Assembly: GCA_020205615.1 (NCBI GenBank)
Contig: CM035170.1
Coordinates: 119,607,674 to 119,671,673 of the forward strand
DNA from: Panax quinquefolius
Taxonomy: Eukaryota; Streptophyta; Magnoliopsida; Apiales; Araliaceae
Reading direction: 5' to 3'
DNA: 64,000 bases
In this document: positions 11,280-24,372 of the stretch, piece after piece
Layout: every line of letters starts with the position of its first letter
How positions within the stretch are numbered: position 1 is the first letter of the stretch
The notes under the pieces: model-generated
What the model was told of the DNA's origin: nothing
The model's input: the letters and a program-made list of their open reading frames with translations, nothing else
The model's database searches: none
Position numbers and translations under genes: made by a program

Positions 11280-13280
11280 ATGAGAGGAGGAAGGAAGAAT
11301 TTGAAGAGGGCGGCGGAGGAAAATACATTTACTCTTCATGAAGGTCAAAGTATTATGCAAGTTGTGTCCCTTCGAGGTTCCAATGTCATTGAGGTACACT
11401 CTAACTTTTAGTCAGTACATAGGTTAAGTTATAGTATCTGGTTTTCATTTGTTTTAATTTTTAATTTTTTTTTTAAGGTAATGGATGCTAAAGGAGAGAA
11501 TTCACTGGCACTTTTTCCAGCTAAATTTCAGAAGAGCATGTGGATTAAAATTGGTAATTAGTTGATGTAATGAAAGCAGAGTAGTTTTTTCCTTGGGCTT
11601 TAGAAATAACATCATACTTATCTATGTTGCAGGTAGCTTTGTTGTGGTTGATGAAAGTGGCAGAGAGGAGGCTGTTGGGTCTGGTAGAAAAGTGGGTTGT
11701 ATTGTTTCTCAAGTTCTTTTCTATGAACAAGTTCGCTTACTTCAAAAGTCTCCTGAATGGTTTGTTGCTGAACTCTTATTTCATTTACTTCTATGATTGA
11801 TTTTATGTTGCATCTCACACCTATTTTGAACTTCCTAAACAACAATATATAACCTAGTCTTGGATTTATCACCGGCTTAAAAGAGTCTATTGACTGTAGA
11901 ATATGAGGGGCATTCATTCTATCTGCCCATTCTAACCATTGGAACTTGTATAAGATATCATCTCAATGTAACAGTGAATGAATGGTGAAAGTATGTGTAG
12001 GAATGATGGATGATTGTAGCCTTATTGAGACTCTACTTAAATAGTAGAGTCTACAAAACGATAGAAGATAATATTTGTTTGGATAATGCTAAACATACCG
12101 TTTCACCACATTGAACCCAATAAGAAGCAAATCTCTTTCGGCACACCTAAGAGGCTAAGATAACTAAATCCTCTTCTTTTCTTTCAGTTGGTTACATATA
12201 TTACCTTGTTTGGTGAAGTTGGAAGTTTCATGAGTCCACATGCAAGCTGCTGAGCTTGTATGGTTTATGGTTAAGTTGGTTAGTTTCACAAAGACTGTAT
12301 ATTATCACTACATCCATCCTAAGAGGAGTAATATTTTTTTGTTGCCTTTTTTTTTTTGAAAGGTTTGAATAGGACACACTAAGACATTATTAAATAAAAT
12401 TTAGTCTTCATAGTTTTATTTGTGTGTGTGTGTATATATACATATATATATGTTTACAAGTGTGTCTAATGCAAATTTTGATATTCTTTAAAAAATAACA
12501 AATAAAAAAAGTAGTAGTATATTGTTAGGATGCAATGACTACTTTTTTTTTTTAATCATGGACAATGGGTACACATAATACCCCACCAACCACGTACATT
12601 TGGTAATCACATAGTAAACTATGTGTGTGTACCCCAAGGAGATTATTGCCACTCTGGAGTAATGAACCTGACCTATGCCATTCAAGGCACTTATCACTAG
12701 GCTTACTGCCAGCATGTAGGAAATACTTTTTAATTGAGCATGTATGATAGTTATTCTGCATTTAGCTTTTTGCTTGATGCATGACACCGTATTTACAGTA
12801 AATAAAGTGAGAATCCTTACTTTCTCATTTGTGTTTCAGGTTGTATTTGTGTGCGTACTGTGTAAAGATATTAAAGAAATGTATTAGTTGCTGGTTATGA
12901 TCTCTCTTTTTGTTGAAAACAAGTATTATATACTTTTTTGGTGATAATATATGTATAGTTAACACTACCTAAAAACACTCTTGTAAAGTGAGGATGGCAT
13001 ACTTCCCCCTTACCACCCTGTATCCATTCTTCTCTTCTTTTTTAGTGTCTATTCATTCTTTGTGCTTGCTGCTGCCTATCAATGCAGGCCACTGATCTTC
13101 AGATCTGCAAGCCTGGGTGATTGTAATGGAGATTCACAGAGTGGCACTGCCTTGCAGGAAGATATTGAGCTCAACTCAAGTGATGATGATGGACTTCCTC
13201 CACTAGAGGCCAATATGAATAGAATGAGACCTGCAGAGTTGCAGTCAGATACGGAGTCAGATTCAGATGCAAGTTCCTAA
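11280..13280 (+). CDS. EIF1AD-like OB-fold RNA-binding protein
   Basis: Complete four-exon gene: 11280-11393, 11478-11553, 11633-11759 and 13088-13280, all with GT/AG ends. The joined 510 nt encode 169 residues ending at TAA. Residues about 20-110 form the S1-like OB fold of the eIF1A family, with signature pieces VVSLRGSNVIEVMDAKG, FPAKFQKSMWIKIGSFVVVD and VSQVLFYEQVRLLQ. The tail from about 125 on is acidic and serine-rich (NSSDDDGLPPLE, ESDSDASS), as in EIF1AD, which is predicted to be nuclear and to bind RNA. The N-terminus is basic (RGGRKNLKR). The ATG is the first in the exon and gives the family-type start. Introns 1 and 2 are about 80 bp; intron 3 is 1.33 kb and contains low-complexity and possibly inserted DNA. 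By memory the Arabidopsis relative is At2g40780, next to the SHPRH-like gene there too. Confidence 0.95.
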
Positions 13281-13554
13281 GCCATATGATACTCATCCCA
13301 TAATTAAAAACCTTTTTTTGTTGTGTGTACAACAGTACAAGAAGAGAAGTGCGGCCAGCACCATGTTCATCGGCTGTCTTTGGTTTTTGGTTTCTTTTGT
13401 TTCCTTTTCTCTTACTTTTGTTTAACAACTGCCATCAATTGGTATATAATTTTTAAACCAGTTGTATGTAGACCGAGGACCTTGTTACAGTGTTGAATGA
13501 TCTATCTATCGTTTGTCAGATTTGTTTGAATGTTTGATATTTTCATAAATTATG

Positions 13555-13586
<32 letters not shown>

Positions 13587-13719
13587 ACAGAGCGGTTTCA
13601 ACAAACAACGGCTCAGATTTAATCTAATGACTCTGATTTCATTTCAACCAAACAAACAACAAAGGCTCAAATTTAATCTAATGGGTCTGATTTCATTTCA
13701 GCCAAGCAAAAAATAAAAA

Positions 13720-14310
13720 AAACGCCCAATTCAAAAATTCCCCTATCGCAGCCTTCTCCTTCTCATTTCGCCTTCTCCTTCTCCCTACCAAGCCTTTTTC
13801 GAATTGGGATTCTTCATTTTCGATCACTATCGCAGTGGTCATCTTCCTGAAAGCAAGGCGGTGGCAGCAGAAACGATTATCCTCTCCCTCTGCAGGGGTC
13901 ATCTTCCTCGATCACTATCGCAGGGTCTATCTGATTTTATTTTAAAGTCTTTTGGTATCCTCCCCCTCTGCACTTTCACTTTAATTTTTTGGGTTTTAGT
14001 TTTTTTGAAGTGGGTCAATTTTATTTTGAAAGTCAGATTTCCAAAACCCTAACATTTGCTTTTTGTTTTTTGTTTTCCTCTTTTATTGCAGTTGATGAGC
14101 CACTCAAGATCACATTTGAGGTATTTATATGTGTATAAACTTTTATGCTTGATGTTGGTTTCTGGGTTTGAGTTTCTGTTCTTTTTAGGTATAAACATGA
14201 TTGATCCAAAAGTAGAACAGAACAGAGAATATAAGCTTGAGGAAACACCTGTGCAAGAAAAAAAAATTCCAAAAACCGTATGGCCTTTTAATTTGTACAC
14301 ATTATAGCAC
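13720..14310 (+). other. Orphan leader/exon-like fragment
   Basis: A CT-rich stretch (13745-13800) resembles a plant 5' leader. It is followed by a telo-box-like AAACCCTAA at about 14044. Then come two exon-like pieces with good splice edges: one after TTGCAG at about 14091, ending before GTATTTATA at about 14120, and one after TTTTTAG at about 14189. The encoded residues (for example DEPLKITFE, then MIDPKVEQNREYKLEETPVQ) do not match a family I know. It could be the 5' end of a broken gene, or gene sequence carried by a transposon. Confidence 0.3.
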
Positions 14311-14314
14311 TACC

Positions 14315-14488
14315 AAACACGAGTTTTGTTATGCTATACTGCATTTTGGCTCATATGGTCAGAATTCAAACATTTTGGAAGACAGTCTACTATACGAATT
14401 GTTATGTTATGTAGATCAAACATTTATATCAAACATGAGTTTTGTTATGCTATACTTCATTTTGGTAGACAGTCTACTATACAAATTG
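14315..14488. repeat. Two-copy direct repeat
   Basis: The block from AAACACGAGTTTTGTTATGC to GACAGTCTACTATACGAATTG (14315-14401) recurs at 14431-14488 with a 29-bp deletion and very few substitutions. This indicates a recent local duplication. Confidence 0.8.
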
Positions 14489-17400
14489 CTTCATTTGAAA
14501 TAGTAGAACCTAGGCACTATGCATTAGTTCTAACATATATCTATACCAAATACTTATCTCATCTCCTAAGAACCATTGCTCTGTATTTTGTTGTAATTAC
14601 TAAACACAATATCAAAGCAATGCGTAGTAAATTTGAATAGGGTGTTAGATTACAAAGCTTCGATAACATCGTAACAGTTCTTTTAGATTTTAACTAAAAA
14701 GTCAAGAAGTTGTTTTCATTCATCAAAAAATTAAAAAATTAAATGTTTATCCATGATTCATTCATCAAAAAATTAAAAATATACAACATGAACATACTTT
14801 TAATGTTTATCCCTGGTTTTTAAACTATCAGATATGCTCCACAGCTGCCCTGTTTGTTCAGCATTGTCCTAACAGAGCTAAAAATTGACATAAGTCAGCA
14901 ACACCAAGTAGGCAGAGTTGATATTATTTATAACAAGAAAAATAAAATAACCCAACAAAGCTTTATGCGTATCTTGCACGAATGAAGAGTTGGGAGCAAG
15001 CATTATGTCTGTAGAGTAAGAATTATTCGTGAAGGCCTAGTAAATTTTCTCTAGAAATCAAATAATTCTATTATAAAAGTAAGGATCTTATAAAACTAAG
15101 GATCTTATACAACTAAGGATATTATAAAGCAGAGAAAGCATATCCAATATGCACTATGTGATTGCTGAATGCAAAAAATTTGGCAAAATTACTCGAAAAG
15201 CATAAGCAGCAATGTACATCAACACTGAAGGATCTCATAAATAAAGATTGAAATACACCAACTTTTTACAAGATTGAGTTTTAGGAAGTAATTTTTGTTC
15301 TTAAAAGATTGATGTAATTGATTTTTAGGAAGTAATATAATATCCCTACTTTCTCCTATTTATTGTTGAATATAGCATTGGGATACAAAGTAGAATTAAT
15401 TGAATGGCTTTCTCTTTATTTTTAAACAAAAAAGAAATATAAAAATGATTCTTACTATTCGTTTCTTAGACAAAGTAACAACTTTTTTTTTATAATAGTA
15501 ATCAAAAAAGACAATGAAAATATAAAAGATGTTAAAAGTCTACTAATATTGATAAACACCTGCTAGCTAAAGGAACACCCATGTGGTTCTCGGTGAGGTA
15601 TTTATGTGTTGTTTGCTACGATCTGAGAACCCTTCATGATTATCTAAGTGATGGCATCTTAACAAATCAAAAATAGTAATTCATGAAGATGCAGCCGTAC
15701 CTCCATTAAGACCAAGAGAATGCTCAATTATCACATCACTTAGTTTTATGTCTGAAATTAAAATCGAAAGAGGCTTGGAGCAAGATTATAAAAGTTCATT
15801 GGGTGTGTAGCAATCAAGAGGTAATTCCAATATTTTGCTATGTTTTTATTAAATTGGGTAAAGTTCATACATAGAATTTGTATATTGTTATGCGAATTAT
15901 TTGTGAAATTAGTTAAGATTTTAGCAAGGAGGTTAGTTATTGTTGTGCGGAGAAATACGGAAGGGATTTCTATGAAGAAATTCGGTTTAACCATGTCCAA
16001 ACATGTATGAAATTTGAATTTCTAAGCTATGCCCACAAGTTGTTTGATAAAATGCTTGAATGGGAAAATTTTCCTAAAAACTGAAAATTAGCTAATGTAA
16101 TGAACAAGGTAGCATTCACATAAGAGTTATGTTATAACTCAAGTGTATGGGTGTTGTTAAATCACATAAGAGGTCTGGAGTAGGGTTGAAACTGGTCATT
16201 TTAGGACTGTTGAACAGTTGGAGGGCGTCGAGCGTCCGTGTATACAACATACAATGCTCCCGATAATAAAATATGTTGTTCTAAGTTATAAAAGATGAAC
16301 ATTATGATATATAAAGATGTTTAAAATTAATCAATGAGTATTATATAAGAGATATAAGCGTGATAAGTGTACGCAAGGGCGTTTACATAAGCAAATGAGG
16401 CATGTGACGCATGAACGTCGAAACGCTGTGACAAAAAATAAAGGAAATTCGATAATGTTTTAATTCAAGTGAATCAAACACTAAAATAAATTAATAAAAT
16501 TTAACATACACCATGATCTCAAAGAATTCGAAAGAGATTTCTAAATATTAATGAAACTTTCAAAACGAAGTAAAAGCAAAATAAGCAATCATATGGTTTG
16601 AATGTATACGTGGTTGAATAGATGCCTAGAATTGTAAGTCTGTAAGCAAGATGTAGTTACATTAAGTAAAGGTTTCCAAGAAGTTCCTAAATAAATGATT
16701 TTCAAATAAAAACGAATAAGATAAGTTTAGAGATAATGTAATTTATAATTATATTAAATGTATAGTTAAAGTGTTTGTGCAATAAGTATGTGCTTTGAAT
16801 GTATGGTTGACATGTACATATATGTGTATTTAAACTAAATAGGACATGTGAAGTAAAGATAGTAATAAATGTAATCTACGTAAAAAGCAAGTATCATAAC
16901 CTATTCATTTACATAATGCGATAGGTCTATGTGTAAGCAAGTATCTTGAACTCATTTATCTTAAAGCAATTATCTCAAACCTTGTGCAAATGTTTTTATA
17001 TTGTGCAAAATTTTAGCTTCGTTTAATTCATACATTGAATGCAAATGCAAGTGGGTTGTAAACTAACATGTACCAAGCTAAAGCTATATTTTCATAGAAA
17101 TTGAGTACTTGATATATTATCTTTTGCTATATGATGGCATTTTTTGCAATTGGGTGAATTTATTATCTTGGTAATACTTTGTTGCTTTGCTTTCATAAGT
17201 GTGCACAGTCCTCAAATTAAATAATTATATCTCCTCCTGTCTCGTAATTATATTCATTGACAATATTTACTAATATATCGCTTATTCCAACCCACGATTA
17301 TGATTTACACCATGATATTCACTAGAGAATATTTAATGTTATGATTTCACCTCATGAATATTTTCTCCATGTAACCCTACTTTCTTATATAAAATCATTG

Positions 17401-19786
17401 ATGCAACTTAGTAAAAATTTGAAACCAAACTAAGCAACGGAGAAAAAATAAATTTTTTTATCATACCACACTTGATTTATTAAATTTAACAATTTATTAT
17501 TTTTAATAGTATACGTGTAAAATAAATTATGTCCTTGATATTCACACATTTTGTAAATGAGACTATTTTTTCTTTTCTTTTCTTTTTTTGTGTGAAAGGG
17601 AAGTAAACAGTTTCTCATTAATGGTCAATCAACAATCCTACAACCAAAATTATTGCCAAAGACTCAAAGTCATTACTGCGTTTTTTTTGTAAAGATTGAT
17701 TGTGGGCATGAAACCCTTTAGATCTTTGAAGCTTATTATTATTATTATATTTTTTAATCCTCTTTTTCCAACCTTCACATTCTCTGTAGATTTTAGAACT
17801 TCCAAACCATCTATTTTATGTGGGGGTGCAGTTTCATCCAGAGTTATGCAGATTTAGGTACATATGGGATAATTATGCTAATATATTGATTTAATTATGT
17901 GGAGCCATCTCTCTCTTTTGGAGGTTATTGTTGTGTTTTGGCATATGAAAACTGAGATGTATTGCAATGTTTTATGTCGTTTCAAAAGGCTTAGTTTGTT
18001 ATTCTTATTTCAAAACACGTGTTGGGCCATCAGAAATAATCCTAAGCTCTACTGTCTTAAGAGTAATTGGGCAAGATTATGTGTAGCTTATTGTTCGTGG
18101 TCAAAATAATATTTTGCTTTGATTTTTATCCAAATCAACCGTTGACATTTTTATGCAAGTATTATGAAATGTCAATTTCAAATCCTTTCTTCTTCATTAG
18201 CTTTCTAGAAACATCTATGGAACTTTAGACTTGCAAAAAAATAATATTAAAAAAATAATATTTTCTTTGGAGCTTCAAATGATATATTTTCTTTTATATT
18301 ATTTCATTTTGAAAGAGGAGAATTATTCGAGGGTGTCTACTGGTGACTGAATCAGTTCACCTTGTATACATTGAAGGACACTTGGTGTAAGCTGTAAAGA
18401 ATACGAAGTTGTTTCTCTATTTTTTGCATGTGTATATTTTGTGTTCCGTCTTTTGTAAAGTTAACTAATTATACATGGTTATGATGATTTTGGGTATGGA
18501 ATTATGGTGGTTTTGGTGGTTTGAATATTTATTGATGATTGTAAGTTTTGTGGACATGTTTAGATTTTTCTGGATATCTATATTTAAAGGAAATTATGCC
18601 GAAATTTATTAAAATTAGTAACGACTAGCTTGATGTTTTGGTGGTTGGATATGTGTTGATGATCAAGTATGTATTAATTATTGTGGTTGTATGATAATTG
18701 TTATGTCTGATTGTAAGTTATTTTAAGTTGCAAAGAGTCTTTAGGTAATGTATTACTTTTTGAATTTTAATCTAATTTTTCGTTTCGTCATGCCTTCAGA
18801 CATAGACAAGGGTACACCAGTTTGCTGCTGTTGTTTGGAGTTGTAAACCTCTTGAAGTTTATAAAGGCAAATGCATAATGTATATAAATGAAGTTATCAA
18901 GAAGAAATAGGGGAAAAAGTCGAAATGAGCTGCACTGGTGCACAATATTTGCGTAGACATTCTTCTTTGTGGCTATTCTCTGATGAGATTTTCAAAATGC
19001 AAGATGAGTTTGAGCATTGTACTAAGATTGTCTAATGACTGGAAGTCATCTCTTATCTTTTACTGCAAATTCCCATAAAATTTAGAAAGCTTGTCAAATA
19101 TTATAGATGTGAACCAACCAGATGGTATGTTAGTTGTATCAGTGTGTGTGTTGTCGGATGACCAAGTCTCTCCTTTAAAATGGAATAGGTTAGGTTACCT
19201 TTGAATATAATGCCTAATTTCATATGATTAGTTAAGATGAATCTATTGCTAAAAAAATATTTATATTTGTTTCATACAAGTCATACATTTTTATACAATT
19301 TCGTATAGCCGCGACTCTCTCTCTCTCTTATTTGTCGTGGTTCTTCATTTTTAAACTTCGTTGTTGAGCTAATCCTAAATTTATATAACGACTTACAATC
19401 AGTTTTTGTATCAAGTTACGGCTCTGTGAAATTGTATATTCATCTACGTGCGACAAAAAAAAAGAGTTGTTATAACAAGCAAACAATAATTTTTAATTGT
19501 CAAGTTACTATTTAAAAAGTTACAATCAATTAAAAAGGCTTATACATAATAAAAATTAAATATTGAAATGTAGTTAAACTTAGTTTACATTTATGAGAAT
19601 TTGACAATTAAAGTTGGATATTCTTTATTTATTCATTGAAATTTGTTTTCATAAGAATTTTTCATTTAAATGCTTTGTGGAGTATGTGTGAAAAGTGCTG
19701 CGGTGTGTTAATAATTAATTTAGGCTTTTAGTTTAGTGTGTGTACATATATTCAAAGTCTTCATTTTTTAATTATACAATTACCCA

Positions 19787-19831
<45 letters not shown>

Positions 19832-20291
19832 GGTTTCAAATACTACGCAAAGGTAAGTAGGTAACAAACCTTTGGACTACCCTGCCCACACATAGGCGTT
19901 ACTCTAAATGCACACCTTTATGTATCCAATTTATCTTTAAATTTATTATACATCATATTTACAAGACAAAATAAATATGTATAAAAATGACCCTCAACCA
20001 TATGCGGAGTTAAACTACTATATTAAGCTAGTTATTTTCTTAATTAATAGCGTGCTTTTTAATAATTTGAAATATATTTTATATTATAATATGTTTAAAA
20101 AAATTAAAGACAAGACTAGACTAGACTAGACTAGACTAAATAAAAAATCCAAGACACTGCGTATAACTTTGATGCATAAAAAATTATATTTATATGCTAA
20201 TAAACATTTTTTAAATTTTAATTATAGTACTCTTATTTAAACAAGTAAGATAGGTTATTGGCAGGATTAGGGAATTGTTGATAATTTCAGT

Positions 20292-20991
20292 TAGGGGTGT
20301 AAGCGAATGAATCTCAAATGACATCTTTATCGCTCAAATTTGGCTTTCACTTCGAAAAAATTGAAATTCGAATTCGATAAAGGATTTACATTTTTTGCGC
20401 CAGATTCGACTTTTGGATCATTACTTTCGAACTTACTTCCGTCGTAAAGACTCGACCATTTACTGAAAGCGAGTTATTCATGAAAGCCTTCAAATCGAGT
20501 TTCAATATGAACCATTTCACTTAAAAACCGAACCACTACATACTAAATTGGTTACTTAACTAATATTTATATATAAAAATTTACACTTTTATTTATGTAT
20601 TGAAATTATAAAGAATATAATATAAATTGACATTCAATTAATTGATTTATTCAAGTACAAATTTACACAATTTCATACTACACTTTATAAATTATAAAGA
20701 TTGATATAAATATCACATATTTAAACTTTACTAAGCGTGGATCGACGAATATTCGAATATGATCCATCGAAAGAAGATTATCAGTATGGTTCGAGAAAAA
20801 AAATGAAATACTCGAACCTTAATAATGAAATAACACCCAGACGCTCTTTCGAATTGAATCAGATCATTTAAATGTAAAACGAGTATGGATCGATTCATTT
20901 CGGATCAACTTCGAATTCGAAATTTTTGGATCGTAATTTCGGTAATTAACTCGAATCGAGTCTCAATTACTTGACTCAATTTACACCCCTA
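20292..20991. mobile_element. Non-autonomous hAT-type element
   Basis: The 700-bp element is bounded by the perfect terminal inverted repeats TAGGGGTGTAA (20292-20302) and TTACACCCCTA (20981-20991). It is flanked by the exact 8-bp direct duplication ATTTCAGT (20284-20291 and 20992-20999). The 8-bp duplication and the TAGGGGTG-type end are hallmarks of the hAT superfamily. There is no transposase frame inside, so it would need an enzyme supplied elsewhere. The interior repeats TCGAA and GATTCG words in both orientations, suggesting long imperfect sub-terminal repeats. Confidence 0.93.
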
Positions 20992-21403
20992 ATTTCAGTG
21001 CAACCTCATTAAATTTGCGGTTTAGAGTGCTTGGAAGAGTGTTCGCGTGGCCAGTTTTTTCACCTGCCCTCTCACACAATCACACACACTTACAAAGTCA
21101 TAATCTTAGTACTCATAATTCTTAGATGGTCAACGGAGTAAAGTACAAGTATCTACTGACTACTAATATTAATATCCCTCCCCAAAAAAAATCTACATTA
21201 GTAAGGAAAATTAAGAAGTGAGAAGTAGTACGATCGAAAATAGTGTTAATTAGCTGGTGATGTAAAGTACAGTATCATCACACTCCGATTGCAAAGAGAT
21301 TTATTAGACAGAGAAAAAGAAAAGGGATTCTTTTGATTGCAAGTAGATTGAGAGAGAGACTGTAAAAGGGATTCAATATATATATATATATATATATATA
21401 AAT
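20992..21403 (+). promoter_or_regulatory. Upstream region of ABC1-like kinase gene
   Basis: This interval lies between the hAT-type element and the kinase ATG. It contains a purine-rich presumed leader (AGATTGAGAGAGAGACTG at about 21346) and then a (TA)n run at about 21377-21400 ending next to AAATATGG, where translation starts. No separate TATA box can be distinguished from the microsatellite. Confidence 0.5.
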
Positions 21404-21586
21404 ATGGCGGTGGTTGTTTCAGCTTTCAGAGGCGTAACTCATGTCCGCTTCCCTGTTTTCCAACACCATCAGGTCCGTCTTCTTGCTTCAATATGCATTT
21501 AATCTTCGTTTTGTACGTTTTTCAAATTTAATTATGCAATCGACATCCCAAATAAGACTTGTGTGGATTTTACTCTATTACTTCCT

Positions 21587-21637
<51 letters not shown>

Positions 21638-24339
21638 ATTTTTTTTAGTATTGTTTCAGTTTCCTGCTACAAGAGTATCTGGTAGACAAAGAAATCTCAA
21701 ATGGCGTTCCAACAGGTTGACTCTTTTTGCACGATATTCACAAACGCAGAATCTTTTCACTTCTCGTCTTCAAGGTACAACAGTTTTATACAAATTTCTT
21801 TCTCCATTCCTCTTCCTTCTCTTTTTTTCTTAGTTAAATCTCTTAACTCTATATTTTTAAGTATGCATTCATCGATTCTTTTGTTTTAGCCCTGAAATTT
21901 TAACTTATCTCAAGTGTGACCTACTTTTATGAGTTTGTGTAACTGTTAGCAGCCTGGTTGGCACTCGTCTGATGTATATCCCTACTATAGGACTCAAGTT
22001 TAAGAGCTTTGATAATCAGTCATATGCCTTTTGGTGTATTGGTTGAGGTTATTAACGTTAGGTATTAGAGTAACTACTATCTCAAGGGTTTGAATGGGAC
22101 CTGTGACAAGAGCTACCTATGCTTGAAAAAATTTAGAAATCAAATAAAAGAGTGAAAGCTGCCACAGTTAGGAAATGGCCCAACATGATGTTGGTGGATT
22201 CTTAGGACCAACAGTTTGATGTATCAGCTCTAACATTTTGTACTTCTGCTTTGGTGCACAGATGGGGGACCCTTATTTTTTCGAATGGTGATTGGGGCCT
22301 TACTCTGAGCTTTAAGTTTTTAACTAAAGTAGTTTGGCTTTTTTCTTTGGTAGGCATCAGTATGAAAGAACTTAGTTGAAGAATTTTCAACAATTTAGAC
22401 GAAAATCATTCATGCTAATTCTCCCTACAATCGTTCTGTCTCTGATATACTTTAGGACAACATAATAGGCTGTATGGATTTTGTTTCTCTTATTGATGTC
22501 TTAGTACTTTTGTCATATCATTTTGTCTTAAAGTTGATTTTAAAGTTTTTTGACTTGTTTCCCTGCAGACAGCATAGAGAACTTGCCGAAACTTGTGGAG
22601 GACATTCTTCAGACATCTATTAACACAGGTCCACGAGGAGCAATAAGGATGGCTCAAGGTATTCAAGCAGTTGTTGGAGTAGGTAGTGAGTGGCTGGCAG
22701 ATGTATCAAAGGTAACTAACTAACTACAGATAAATGTTTATCAAAATGTCAAACCAGATATACATATTAGTTCACAATTCTGTAGGTAATTTGGTCATAT
22801 CATCATATGCTATGGAATTATGCTTGGTTGAGATTCTAGTTTTTGCATGTGTTGGTGAGGGAATGGTCTTTTTTCGTTTACTTGTGGCCTATAGGAATGG
22901 AATCGTCAATCATCCTTGTAGTGAAGGCATTCAATTTCTAAACAAATGGATAGAAATATCAATTTGGAGTTCATGCTGCATGCTTAGTTTATTGACCAAA
23001 TGTTGTCCTGTAAGGTATATTGAATAACTGATCCTGACTTTTGAATGAACTCATTGTTCATATATGGAAACAATTTTATTTTCCGTTTATATCAAATTTG
23101 GTCATTCTAATTTTATTTTTTCTGATAATACACTTTTCCCTAAATAAATCACGTGCTATAACATTCTTTAAATGTGCAGTCGACCAAATCATCTGCTGGA
23201 TTTCCAACTCAGCTGCAGCTTGGATTACTATCCCCAGTTTACTTGAGAAGATTGTTTGAACGTATGGGTGCTACATATATCAAGTTGGGTCAGGTAATTC
23301 AGATTCTGGCTTTTCCTAAAATTATTTGTTACTTTTGGATTATATATCAATATGCACCTTTCCCATATTGTATTGCCAGTCTGTCAGTTTATTCCAATAC
23401 TGTATATGTATGAACTTCTGCTGTGGCTTGGTCTCATTTTTTTGAGTTATGTGATTTATCTTTTTATATGTGTCATAATATCAATGAATTTTTCCTATAT
23501 TTTACTTTTGTAGTTCATAGCATCTGCGCCCACATTGTTTCCACCAGAATATGTACAGGAATTTCAGTACTGTTTTGATAGAGCTCCTGCAGTTCCTTTC
23601 GAAGAGATCCAAAAAATCTTGCGTGAGGAATTTGGGGGACCAATAGATGGTGTCTTCGAGTATGTTGATCCAATACCAATTGCTTCAGCCTCAATAGCAC
23701 AGGTTTATAACCGTATTCTATTTTCTCAACTTTTCTAAGCTTTATTGACTAGAATAGTTAAATATAGTCAATGAGTTTAATTCTGAATTAATATTCAGGT
23801 TCATGGTGCAATACTCAGAGGCTCCCAAGAGGATGTAGTGATAAAGGTTTTGAAACCTGGAATAGAGGATATTTTAGTGGCAGATCTAAACTTTGTATAT
23901 GTAGTTGCTCGCATTATGGAGTTCTTGAATCCTGAACTTAGCCGTGCATCACTGGTATGATTTAAATAAGTTTCTAAAATTTCGAGATATGATTAGCATA
24001 CTTTTCCTCGTTAGGGAATCATTTATATTCTGGTTATTCAAGTACCATATTCCTGCAAGTAGAATAGTACTTTGTACTTGACCTCATCTGGCTTGAACCT
24101 CTGTCTCATGTCCCTGGTCATGCTCTTTCGAATACCCTCTGGAACTTCGTTGTCCTTTTAGAATCTTCTAGAATTTTGTCTGCTACTTACTGCCCAGTAA
24201 CCAATTAATGTTACTCAACCTCTTTCCTGGATGTTTTCTCTACCTATTTCAAATAATTGTTATGAAGTTAGAAGGTTTTTGTCAAGGCGTCTATGTATCA
24301 TTTCATGTGAAGTAATAGATGGTAAAAAAATTCGCAATC

Positions 24340-24372
<33 letters not shown>

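Larger units (their letters stand above)
13281..20283. other. 7-kb gene-poor region
   Basis: The start holds the 3' UTR of the EIF1AD-like gene, followed by a (TA)n run at about 13557-13580. Two ~45-bp copies of a GGCTCA-to-TTTCATTTCA block lie at about 13609-13654 and 13664-13705. An exon-like patch is at 13720-14310 (separate entry). A short AAGGATCTTATA-type tandem repeat occurs at about 15080-15130, and (TA)n at about 19789-19828. A pentamer run (GACTA)n lies at 20114-20138. No open frame here matches a protein I recognise. Possible decayed exons at about 15540-15740 and 18770-19100 are too weak to name. Confidence 0.5.

Noticed and set aside
22734..23413. Plus-strand frames overlapping kinase exons 3-4
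   Set aside because: They read through introns in the wrong frame. The family sequence uses exon 23180-23293 with clean splice sites.
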